A DNA stretch of 6,066 nt from Verrucomicrobiota bacterium (lineage in GTDB: Bacteria; Verrucomicrobiota; Verrucomicrobiia; Opitutales; Opitutaceae), in assembly GCA_023446865.1 (NCBI GenBank), contig JAEXPL010000033.1:1-6066 (forward strand), written 5' to 3'. Below are positions 1 through 5,978 of the stretch, one piece after another. The translations under genes and the position numbers were made by a program. The stretch's first letter is position 1, and each line of letters opens with the position of its first letter. The notes under the pieces were generated by a model. That model ran no database searches. It saw nothing but the letters and a program-made list of their open reading frames with translations, and was not told the origin of the DNA.

Positions 1-1037
1 GCTTCGAAGACCGCACCGCCGCCGCCGGCTTCGCAGCCGGAGGTACTGGTTGGTGGACCTCGCTCGCCGCTGCCGACTTCAACAGCGATGGCCGGCCCGA
101 CTACGCGGTCGGCAACGCCGGTCTGAACACCGCCTACACCGCGAGCCCGGCCGAGCCGGCGTTGCTCTACTACGGCGACTTCGGCGGCAGCGGCGCCCCG
201 GCGCTGGTCGAGGGCGAGTGGGAGGGCGGAAAGCTCTACCCGCGCCGCACTCGCAAGTCCCTCGGCGAGGCGATCCCTTCGGTCCCGAAACGTTTCCCGA
301 AGAACGACGAGTTCGCCACGACCACGCTCGCCGAGGTGCTTGGCGAGGCGAAGCTCGCCGCCGCGCGCAAGTTCGCCGCCACGGAGCTGCGCAGCGGCGT
401 CTTCCTCAGCCAGCCCGATGGCACCTACCGCTTCGCGCCGTTGCCGCGGCTCGCCCAGATTGCCGCAGCGCAGGGTGTCGTGGCTGGCGACTTCGACGGC
501 GACGGCCACGCCGATCTTTACGTGCTGCACAACTCGTATGCGCCGCAGCCGGACATCAGCCGTTTCGACGGTGGCTTCGGCCTGCTCCTGCGCGGCGACG
601 GCCAGGGCAACTTCGCCCGGGTCGAGCCCGCCGCCAGCGGGTTGATCGTCACCGGCGACGCGAAGGCGCTCGTCGTGACCGATCTCGACACCGACGGCTG
701 GCCGGACTTCGTCGCCACCCGCAACAACGGCGCGACCGTCGCGTTCCGCAACCAGGGCGTCGCCGGGCGGCGGATGTTCGCGGTGGCCCTACGCGGCCCC
801 GCCGGCAACCCGACCGCGATCGGCGCGCGCGTCACCTTCGCGCTCGCCGGCGGCACGACGCAGACGGCGGAAGTCGCGGCCGGCGGAGGTTACTGGAGCC
901 AGTCGAGCGCCACGCTGCACTTCGGCTGCCCGGCCGGTGACCGCCCGAAGGAGGTCCGCGTCGTCTGGCCCGACGGCACGAAGACTATCCACGCCGTCAC
1001 CGGCGACCAACCGCACCTCGTCATCGCGCACCCGTAG
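1..1037 (+). CDS. FG-GAP/VCBS repeat protein with C-terminal ASPIC/UnbV domain (5' truncated)
   Basis: This is the C-terminal 344 residues of a larger protein; the reading frame is open from base 3 and ends at TAG 1035-1037. Three FG-GAP/VCBS-type calcium-binding loops are visible: DFNSDGRPD (visible residues 25-33), DFDGDGHAD (163-171) and DLDTDGWPD (227-235). Each has the spaced Asp/Asn pattern of blades in a beta-propeller. Residues about 269-340 (from NPTAIGARV to beyond WPDGTKT) fit the ASPIC/UnbV domain that closes CRTAC1-like proteins. The stretch with YYGDFGGSG and IPSVPKRFPKNDEF matches, from memory, the long FG-GAP proteins of Bacteroidota and Verrucomicrobiota, which are usually about 1,000 residues or more, so roughly two thirds is probably missing. 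These proteins are typically exported and cell-surface; the signal peptide would lie outside the window. The role is unknown, with adhesion or glycan contact usually proposed. Codon use matches the genome's high-GC style. Confidence 0.9.
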   Translation, partial: FEDRTAAAGFAAGGTGWWTSLAAADFNSDGRPDYAVGNAGLNTAYTASPAEPALLYYGDFGGSGAPALVEGEWEGGKLYPRRTRKSLGEAIPSVPKRFPKNDEFATTTLAEVLGEAKLAAARKFAATELRSGVFLSQPDGTYRFAPLPRLAQIAAAQGVVAGDFDGDGHADLYVLHNSYAPQPDISRFDGGFGLLLRGDGQGNFARVEPAASGLIVTGDAKALVVTDLDTDGWPDFVATRNNGATVAFRNQGVAGRRMFAVALRGPAGNPTAIGARVTFALAGGTTQTAEVAAGGGYWSQSSATLHFGCPAGDRPKEVRVVWPDGTKTIHAVTGDQPHLVIAHP

Positions 1038-1264
1038 CGTCGTCGGCGCACCGCGGATCCTCCTTACGTAGCGGAGGGCGTGAGCCCGCCGGACCGACCA
1101 CCGCGCTGCAAAATATCTGGAACTCACGAACTCAGGAAGCGGACACAGTCATTTCGCGGTGCTGTTCGCCTCTGTCCCGGCTTTCACGTTGCGACCGGAG
1201 TGCGACCGACCTCAGCTCCAGCTGAACCTAAACCCAGTGTCCGCCAAGTCAGGGCAACCTCAAT
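1038..1264 (+). other. Noncoding leader region before the secreted orphan gene
   Basis: No convincing gene lies here; the short frames that cross it look like chance. At the left end CCTCC (1059-1063) and GGAGG (1073-1077) can form a 5-bp hairpin with no T-run, so it is at best a weak terminator for the FG-GAP gene. GC drops from about 1108 (the CTGCAAAATATC stretch). The region then contains an 8-bp inverted repeat, GCGGACAC (1139-1146) and GTGTCCGC (1237-1244), a small hairpin TCAGC/GCTGA (1212-1225), and two direct copies of TGCGACCG (1190-1197 and 1201-1208). It presumably carries the promoter of the downstream gene, but I see no clear -35/-10 pair. Confidence 0.4.
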
Positions 1265-1717
1265 ATGACCCGTTTTGCCTTTCCTCGCTGGCTATCGAAC
1301 ATCAAGGCCGTCCTGGCAGCTCTTGCATTGGCAGCCGTGCCGTCAGGGCTCTACGGAGGTACTGAGAGCGTGGTCGCCTCGCCACCGCTTGTATTTGGGA
1401 GGAAGCTCGATGCGCCGCCGCTGGATCTTGAGATCAAGTTCGTCCCACCACCGCCAGCCTTTCGGAGCACGCTTGCTGAGCCAGCGCCTGTCGTTGAACT
1501 TGACTGGAGCCTTAGTGAGCTGAAGCGCATCGTGAGCGCGAGCCTAGGAAGAGAGTCCGTAACGATCAGTTCGATCAGGAGGGTGAGCGAAACGGAGTTG
1601 GTCGTCGTCATCATTTCAGGAAATCTAGGAGACCCTCCTGGCGGAGACATGATTCTGACTTTGTCGTTCGAGAAAGGGACGTGGCGAATCACCAAGAAAA
1701 GCTGCTTTGTCCACTAA
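1265..1717 (+). CDS. Small secreted protein of unknown function
   Basis: I do not recognise this 150-residue protein. The N-terminus looks like a Sec signal peptide: a basic n-region (R3, R8, K14), then a hydrophobic core at about residues 15-25 (AVLAALALAAV), then PSGLYGG, with cleavage likely near residues 28-32. The mature part begins with a Pro-rich linker (PPL, PPLDLEIKFVPPPP). A compact region follows from about residue 78 (ELDWSLSELKRIVSASLG), with alternating strands ending ILTLSFEKGTWRITKKSCFVH. There is one cysteine, near the C-terminus. The helix-then-strands outline ending in a WRI strand is suggestive of a small alpha+beta domain, but no family can be named. The ATG at 1265 is preferred because the signal peptide starts there; there is no Shine-Dalgarno site. 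The gene uses CTA, AGA, AGG, GTA and TCA codons that its neighbours avoid and has clearly lower GC, which suggests horizontal acquisition. A terminator follows the TAA. Confidence 0.75.
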   Translation: MTRFAFPRWLSNIKAVLAALALAAVPSGLYGGTESVVASPPLVFGRKLDAPPLDLEIKFVPPPPAFRSTLAEPAPVVELDWSLSELKRIVSASLGRESVTISSIRRVSETELVVVIISGNLGDPPGGDMILTLSFEKGTWRITKKSCFVH

Positions 1718-1721
1718 CTGT

Positions 1722-1748
1722 GCCGCGCCGACGGTCGCGGCTTTTGTT
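1722..1748 (+). terminator. Rho-independent terminator after the secreted orphan
   Basis: The stem GCCGCG (1722-1727) pairs perfectly with CGCGGC (1736-1741) around an 8-base loop, and is followed at once by TTTTGTT. It begins 4 bases after the stop codon of the secreted-protein gene. Its all-G/C stem and immediate T-run make it the best intrinsic terminator in the window, and it separates this gene from the membrane-protein gene downstream. Confidence 0.7.
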
Positions 1749-1896
1749 GGCATGGCGCGAAAGGTGAGCTCGTGACTCTGGGGCTGAGTTGAGCTGGCGC
1801 GGTGCTGCGGCGTTGGTCCGCCTGAGAGAAATCTTGCGCCGCTGGCGGGGGCGGGGTTGCGTCGGGCTCCTCCTCGGCCCCGCAACTGCGCTTGGA
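1749..1896 (+). other. Intergenic region upstream of the membrane-protein gene
   Basis: This stretch follows the terminator and precedes the ATG at 1897. An in-frame extension from a TTG at 1789 would add 36 Arg-rich residues to the membrane protein. I judge it noncoding because the downstream ATG gives a normal basic-then-hydrophobic N-terminus. GC returns to the genome's high level from about 1790. I see no convincing promoter hexamers, although the terminator just upstream implies that a promoter lies here. Confidence 0.4.
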
Positions 1897-4326
1897 ATGA
1901 ACCGGTTCTCCCGCCTCTGTACCCACCTCTGGCTCGTCACGCTCCTCGGCGCGCTTGCGCTGCTGGGCCGGATCGCGGCCGACAACCTCGCGCAGGCCGA
2001 CCGCCTCTCCAATCTCGCCGACGGCGACACGATCGCGGTCGATGCGGCGTCGCCCACCGGGTACGCGGGCGGGTTGCGCAAACTCGTGCTGCCGGAGATG
2101 CGTCACGAGACGTTCGAGGCCATCGCCCAGACGCAGCAGATGCTCGCGACGGGCGATTGGCGCCTGCGGCACATCGACTCCGACAACGCGCCCGTGGGCC
2201 GCACGAACTTCGCGCCGTCGCCGTTCCGTTGGTGGCTCGCCGCCGTAGCCTGGGCCGACAGTCGGCTCAACGACCGGCCGCTCGGGCAGTCCGTGGAGCG
2301 CGCGGCGATCCTCGCCGGTCCGGCCCTGCAGATTCTGCTGATGGTGGGTGCGACGCTTTTCGCGGTGCGGTTCCTCGGGCCGCTGACGGCGGGCGTGCTG
2401 CCGTTGGCGCTGGCGTTCCTCTTTCCGCTCGCGGGCAACTTTCTCTCGCCGCTCGCCGGTGAACGGGTGCTGACGCAGGCGGTCCTGCTCGGCGCGGTGT
2501 TGCCGCTGGCCGCGGGCTTGACGGCGCCGCGAACGACGGGAGTCGTGCGGGCGCTCTATTTGGTTGCGGGCGTCTGCGGCGGGCTGGCGCTCTGGCTCGA
2601 TGTCGGCCCGACGGTGCCGCTCCTGGCGGGCGTGGTGCTCGGCGGGCTGTGGGCGGGGTGGCGACAACGGCGCGCAGAGGCGGACGACATTTTCAGCGTT
2701 GCCGCTTTGCCGTGGCGGGCGTGGGCCTGGGCCGGCGCGGTCACGAGTCTGCTGGCCTATCTGGTGGAATATGCTCCCGCGCACCTCGGCGGCCTGCGGC
2801 TCGATCGGAACCACCCGCTCTACGCGCTCGCGTGGGTGGCCGGCGCCGAGTTGCTGGTGCGCGGGTCGGCTTGGGTCACCGTCGGGCGGCGACCGCAGGG
2901 CGCGCGGGACTGGCTGGCGCTCGGCGCGGCGGCGCTCGGTTTGCTCGCGCCGGTGGTCGGCGCGCTCTTGGTCGATGGCGACGGGTTGTTCGGCGCGCTG
3001 GGGCGCAATGAACGTCTGACGCTGTGGCCGGGCACCGGAGGCGGGAAGGAAGTGCTCGCCTGGCTGCTGGATGCGCCGGCGTGGCAGATTCTCGCGGTGC
3101 TGCTTCCGCTGGTGTTGTTGGTTCCGGCCGGCTGGGCGGCTTTCGCGCGACGCTCCGAGCGCATGAGCGATGCGGCGGCGTTGGTTCTCGGCCCGGTGCT
3201 GGTGCTGCTGGTGGTCGGCTGCTGGCAGCTGGCGTTGTGGGCCGCGCTCGATGTGGCGCTGCTGGCGTTGTTCGCGGTGCTGACGGCGGACGCGTTCCGG
3301 CTGTCGCGCGGGGTGATCGCGGCCTGGGTGGCGGCGGCGGTGCTGGTGCTCGCGCCCGCCGCGTGGAAACTTTCGGCGGGGTGGGGCGGCGAAGCCGATG
3401 ATGCGGTTTCCGACCAGGAGTTCGAGGCGTTGCTGCACCGCGATCTGGCCCAGTGGCTGGTCGGCCGGGTGCCGGAAGGCGGGGTGGTCGTGCTTGCGCC
3501 GCCGGCGATGACGAGCGCGCTGCATTTCTACGGTGGAATCCGCGGTTTCGGTACACCGGATCCGGCGAGCGCCGACGGTTTTGCCGCCGCGGTGCGCATC
3601 TGCGCCTCGACTTCGTCGGACGAAGGCGAGGCGCTCTCCCGGAAGCGCGGGATCACGCATGTGCTGGTGCCCTCTTGGGATCCGATGCTCGAGGAATTCG
3701 CGCGGGTGGGCAGTGGCCGTGCCGACAAGACGTTGGTGGCGCAGTTGAAAAACTGGCTTCCGCCGCGCTGGTTGCGGCCGGTGCCGTACGTCCTGCCCCA
3801 GAGCGAGGCGACCGGCGCGCGTTCGCTCGCGGTGTTCGAGGTGACCGAAGTGCAGGAACAGGCGGTGGCGCTGGCGCGGATGGCGGAGTATTTCGTGGAG
3901 ACCGACCGGCTCGAGGAGGCGGGGATGGTGGCGCTCGCGCTCGGGCAGGCGTTTGCGGAGGATCCCAGTTCGCTGATCGCCCGCGGTGTGGTCGCCGGGG
4001 CGCGCCGCGACGGCGCGGAGCTCACCCGCATCATCGGCGAGCTGCGGCCGATGCTCGAACGCGACGAAGACGCCGACCTGCCGTGGGACCGGCGCGTGGT
4101 GCTGGCGGTGCTACTGGCGCAGGCGCGCCAGACGGAGCTCGCGAAACCGCGGATCGCCGGTTGTCTCGCGACGCTCGACGAGGCCCGCCTGCGGCAACTC
4201 TCGACCATGACGCTCTTCCGCCTGCAGATGATCGCGAGAGCCTACGGGGTGGCGATCGAGGACCCGGCGTTGCGGGAGCTCGCCCGCAAGCTGCTCCCCG
4301 CGGAGATGCGGGCGCGGCTGAATTGA
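1897..4326 (+). CDS. Polytopic membrane protein, probable GT-C (STT3/PMT-like) glycosyltransferase with C-terminal helical repeats
   Basis: The protein has 809 residues from the ATG at 1897. One membrane helix lies at about 11-27, followed by a large probable periplasmic loop (28-134). This loop holds GDWRLRHIDSDNAPVGR (86-102), with a DSD at 94-96, and then PSPFRWWL. Around twelve further hydrophobic segments span 135-490. A soluble domain (about 500-650) has a Rossmann-like VVVLAPPAM strand, and a helical TPR-like tail (about 650-809) contains an ARMAEYFVETDRLEEAGMVAL repeat. One long first loop with an acidic motif, a dozen helices and a C-terminal soluble domain is the plan of GT-C enzymes such as STT3/AglB and PMT, which move sugars from lipid carriers on the outer face of the membrane. 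The WWDYG motif of true oligosaccharyltransferases is not visible, so substrate and activity are open. The assignment rests on architecture and remembered similarity. A TTG at 1789 is a possible but unlikely earlier start. Shine-Dalgarno is weak. Confidence 0.8.
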   Translation: MNRFSRLCTHLWLVTLLGALALLGRIAADNLAQADRLSNLADGDTIAVDAASPTGYAGGLRKLVLPEMRHETFEAIAQTQQMLATGDWRLRHIDSDNAPVGRTNFAPSPFRWWLAAVAWADSRLNDRPLGQSVERAAILAGPALQILLMVGATLFAVRFLGPLTAGVLPLALAFLFPLAGNFLSPLAGERVLTQAVLLGAVLPLAAGLTAPRTTGVVRALYLVAGVCGGLALWLDVGPTVPLLAGVVLGGLWAGWRQRRAEADDIFSVAALPWRAWAWAGAVTSLLAYLVEYAPAHLGGLRLDRNHPLYALAWVAGAELLVRGSAWVTVGRRPQGARDWLALGAAALGLLAPVVGALLVDGDGLFGALGRNERLTLWPGTGGGKEVLAWLLDAPAWQILAVLLPLVLLVPAGWAAFARRSERMSDAAALVLGPVLVLLVVGCWQLALWAALDVALLALFAVLTADAFRLSRGVIAAWVAAAVLVLAPAAWKLSAGWGGEADDAVSDQEFEALLHRDLAQWLVGRVPEGGVVVLAPPAMTSALHFYGGIRGFGTPDPASADGFAAAVRICASTSSDEGEALSRKRGITHVLVPSWDPMLEEFARVGSGRADKTLVAQLKNWLPPRWLRPVPYVLPQSEATGARSLAVFEVTEVQEQAVALARMAEYFVETDRLEEAGMVALALGQAFAEDPSSLIARGVVAGARRDGAELTRIIGELRPMLERDEDADLPWDRRVVLAVLLAQARQTELAKPRIAGCLATLDEARLRQLSTMTLFRLQMIARAYGVAIEDPALRELARKLLPAEMRARLN

Positions 4327-4426
4327 GCGGCGGTGCGTTGCGGTGCCGATCGACCGAGGTCGTCGCGATCCTTGCCGCCGCCCGCCGTGGCCCGTCATCG
4401 TCCAGGAGGCGTTGCCACCCTCGCGC
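4327..4426 (+). other. Short intergenic gap with AGGAGG and a small palindrome
   Basis: CGACC/GGTCG (4351-4362) forms a small palindrome with no T-run, so it is not a convincing terminator. A consensus AGGAGG lies at 4404-4409, which is 17 bases from the ATG at 4427 and only 2 bases from an in-frame TTG at 4412. The lack of a clear terminator leaves read-through from the membrane-protein gene possible. Confidence 0.4.
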
Positions 4427-5134
4427 ATGACTTCCTCATACCCGCCTTCAGCCTTCCCTCGCGTCAAACGGGTGGGGAGTTTCCAGGAACTGGTGACGAC
4501 GCCGTTCGCCGGGGGCGTCAACGCCCTCTGCTGGGAGCGCGCGTTGCCGGGCGACTTCGCCGAGATCGTGGATCGGTTGGCGGCCGCCGACGGCATCACC
4601 ACACTCGACGAGGAGTTCCTGCGGACGCTGCCCGTGAGCGCGGCCGGGCGAGTCGCCATCGAAATCCTCGTCGAGGACCAACGCCTGCTCCGGGACCACG
4701 GCCTGCAGCCCTCGCTCGACCTCATTCGCGGCTACCCGCGCGACGAGCATCCGGCGGTGGTGCGCACCGACGTCTATTCGTTCCACGCCGACAGTGCCAC
4801 GGAGGCCGCCGACACCTACCTTTGCACCTATTACGGACCGACGAGCGAGGGCGTACCCAATGAAGACGTGCAGCGCCGCGTCGACATCCCCGCCATCCGC
4901 GCCGAACTGCTCAAACTCCACGGCGGAGCGGACGACGCCGCTTTTCGCGAGTTTCTGGCGGAACACTGCTACGACCTCCACTACGCACCGCTCCCGCACG
5001 CCCGGGTATTCTCCTTCGGCCTCGGGAACCTCTGGCGCATCGCCATCGCGACGCCCGACTCGCCCGTGCCGCCGTGCATCCACCGCGCACCGGAGACGAC
5101 GCCCGGGCAGCCACGGCTGCTGCTGATCAGTTGA
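4427..5134 (+). CDS. Uncharacterised DUF1826-like protein with an HxD...H...R motif
   Basis: This is a 235-residue protein with no signal peptide or membrane segment, so it is probably cytoplasmic. It contains FHAD (H120, D122), then CTYYGP (133-138) and GVPNED, and near the end CIHRAP (H219) with R230 eleven residues later, followed by LLLI. The order HxD, about 100 residues, H, then R about ten residues on is the metal- and 2-oxoglutarate-binding pattern of Fe(II)/2OG oxygenases with a double-stranded beta-helix fold. HxD with CTYxGP and a terminal HRxP...RLLL also recalls, from memory, DUF1826 proteins of unknown function. Reaction and substrate are unknown. The ATG at 4427 is chosen because strong coding character begins there; an earlier in-frame ATG at 4343 would add 28 Arg/Pro-rich residues that look noncoding. 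The gene lies 100 bases after the membrane-protein gene on the same strand, so the two may be co-transcribed, but no functional link is evident. Confidence 0.8.
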   Translation: MTSSYPPSAFPRVKRVGSFQELVTTPFAGGVNALCWERALPGDFAEIVDRLAAADGITTLDEEFLRTLPVSAAGRVAIEILVEDQRLLRDHGLQPSLDLIRGYPRDEHPAVVRTDVYSFHADSATEAADTYLCTYYGPTSEGVPNEDVQRRVDIPAIRAELLKLHGGADDAAFREFLAEHCYDLHYAPLPHARVFSFGLGNLWRIAIATPDSPVPPCIHRAPETTPGQPRLLLIS

Positions 5135-5154
5135 GAGAGCGAATGTCCCCATCG

Positions 5155-5206
5155 CCGGCTCGGTCTGCTGGCGGCGAGCACCGGCCGCATCGGGCCCCGG
5201 CTCGGT
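5155..5206. repeat. Pair of 10-base direct repeats downstream of the tRNA
   Basis: CCGGCTCGGT occurs at 5155-5164 and again at 5197-5206, a 42-base offset, in the 79-base gap between the HxD protein gene and the 3' end of the tRNA. On the tRNA strand this is the trailer region. The two copies are direct, so they do not form a hairpin together. Function is unknown, and chance repetition in GC-rich DNA is possible. Confidence 0.5.
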
Positions 5207-5213
5207 TTAGTCC

Positions 5214-5289
5214 TGGTGGAGCCGATCGGGTTCGAACCGACGACCTCCTCGTTGCGAACGAGGCGCTCTTCCAACTGAGCTACGACCCC
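5214..5289 (-). tRNA. tRNA-Ala (anticodon CGC)
   Basis: The minus strand folds into a complete 76-base cloverleaf with an encoded CCA end. The acceptor stem GGGGTCG pairs with CGGCTCC and includes G3:U70, the alanine identity pair. The D arm is GCTC/GAGC. The anticodon stem CCTCG/CGAGG carries the loop TTCGCAA, giving anticodon CGC at 5256-5254, which reads the alanine codon GCG. The T arm GTCGG/CCGAT holds TTCGAAC. GCG is abundant in the surrounding genes, so a dedicated reader fits this genome. The gene stands alone, with no other tRNA in the window and no integrase or duplicated 3' end beside it. Confidence 0.97.
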
Positions 5290-5352
5290 GGGACCAGAAA
5301 GGGCGGGGATTGAGGAAGGTTTCCCGGCGGGAGTAAACACGAAACTCGCCCG

Positions 5353-5378
5353 AAAAATCCGGCCCTGTCGGAAGGGCC
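5353..5378 (-). terminator. Terminator-like hairpin on the minus strand, upstream of the tRNA
   Basis: Read on the minus strand, GGCCCT pairs with AGGGCC around a 6-base loop, and GGA then TTTTT follow. The T-run starts three bases after the stem, which weakens the call. On the plus strand there is no T-run, so it would act only on leftward transcription. It sits about 64 bases before the 5' end of the tRNA, leaving room for a tRNA promoter in between. Confidence 0.4.
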
Positions 5379-5411
5379 GTGGCGGGTCGCGCCGGGGCCA
5401 TTTGTGGCGGT

Positions 5412-5545
5412 CGGGTCAAAACCCGGCCTTCGTCGGACTTACGCGGTGACAAACGGGGAAAAATGGGCATGCTGCCGGCCGTCCGGCACCTCGGTGCCCG
5501 GGCGGCGGGCGGGCCGACTGAACGGACCGTCCGTCTGACGCAGAC
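5412..5545 (+). promoter_or_regulatory. Hairpin-rich leader of the CBM-like gene
   Basis: Several short inverted repeats are packed in front of the ATG at 5566: CGGGT/ACCCG (5412-5425), GGCACC/GGTGCC (5485-5498, extendable outward with one bulge), ACGGA/TCCGT (5522-5534) and GTCTG/CAGAC (5533-5545). The last two share bases 5533-5534, so they compete at their edges. G-tracts lie at 5500-5513. I do not recognise a known riboswitch. The 20 bases just before the ATG are AT-rich with no Shine-Dalgarno site. A role in transcription or translation control is inference; GC-rich DNA yields hairpins easily. Confidence 0.4.
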
Positions 5546-5565
5546 CTGAAATTGAAATATAACCG

Positions 5566-5964
5566 ATGAAAAAGACGAAGACACCCGCCGGCGCAGCTCC
5601 GCGCGCCACCGCCTCGAAAAAGCCCGCCGCCAAGCCTGTGGAAGCCCCGGCTCCCGCGCCGGCGCCGAAGCCGGTGGTTGCCGCCAAGCCCGCCAAGAAG
5701 TCCGGGCCGCAGCCGACCGTGATCCAGGCCAATATCGACGTCGGTTTCGGCAACACCCTCTACATCCGCGGCGAGGGCCCGGGCCTGAACTGGGATCGCG
5801 GCCAGCCGCTCGAGTGCCTCAAGGATGATCTCTGGTCCTATACCATCGAGGCCGCCGCCAAGCCGATCATCTTCAAGTTCCTCATCAACGACGAGACGTG
5901 GTGCACGGGCGACGATTACGTGGTCGAGCCGGGCAACAAGATCACCCTCGTACCGACGTTCTGA
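5566..5964 (+). CDS. Small CBM20/CBM48-like (starch/glycogen-binding-like) protein with a Lys/Ala/Pro tail
   Basis: The 132-residue protein has two parts. Residues 1-50 are low-complexity and rich in Lys, Ala and Pro (SKKPAAKPVEAPAPAPAPKP), probably disordered and positively charged. Residues about 51-132 form a compact beta-rich domain: strand TLYIRGE, then GLNWDRGQPL (W76), LWSYTIEA (W90), IIFKFLINDETW (K104, W112), ending GNKITLVPTF. The order of W-x-x-G-x-x-L, W, KF and W matches the Ig-like starch/glycogen-binding fold seen in CBM20, CBM48 and the AMPK beta subunit, where two tryptophans and a lysine contact sugar. There is no signal peptide, so it probably acts in the cytoplasm, perhaps on glycogen. 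Binding is inferred, not shown. The ATG at 5566 is the only good start and follows an AT-rich stretch without Shine-Dalgarno. The gene ends 17 bases before a perfect palindrome. Confidence 0.8.
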   Translation: MKKTKTPAGAAPRATASKKPAAKPVEAPAPAPAPKPVVAAKPAKKSGPQPTVIQANIDVGFGNTLYIRGEGPGLNWDRGQPLECLKDDLWSYTIEAAAKPIIFKFLINDETWCTGDDYVVEPGNKITLVPTF

Positions 5965-5978
5965 CGCGATGGAAGTCC

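Noticed and set aside
50..940. Second long plus-strand frame overlapping the FG-GAP gene
   Set aside because: The product is almost entirely Arg/Ala/Gly with no domains, whereas the other frame shows three calcium-binding loops and an ASPIC domain.
1129..1790. AACTCAG (1129-1135) and CTGAGTT (1784-1790) as terminal inverted repeats of the low-GC island
   Set aside because: Seven bases are too few to exclude chance, there is no target duplication, and no transposase is encoded.
1712..1795. Integron attC site after the secreted orphan (TAAC at the stop, GTTGAGC at 1788-1794)
   Set aside because: GTTGAGC fits the R' consensus, but the upstream partner CACTAAC misses it at two positions, the arms do not pair well, and no matching site lies on the left of the gene.
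1789..1896. TTG start at 1789 for the membrane protein
   Set aside because: It would add 36 Arg-rich residues ahead of a normal membrane-protein N-terminus at the ATG at 1897, and no ribosome binding site supports it.
1714..3660. Very long minus-strand open frame (648 residues) opposite the membrane-protein gene
   Set aside because: Its product is an Arg/Pro/Gln-rich sequence with no domains, as expected from the antisense of a GC-rich gene. The plus-strand frame has clear membrane helices.
5074..5313. Small plus-strand open frame across the tRNA
   Set aside because: Its product, with VRTDDLLVANEALFQLSYDPG, is the usual translation artefact of a reverse-strand tRNA gene.
5552..5563. TTGAAA and TATAAC just before the ATG at 5566 as promoter elements
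   Set aside because: They are adjacent with no spacer, and a -10 at 5558-5563 would place the transcription start inside the coding region.
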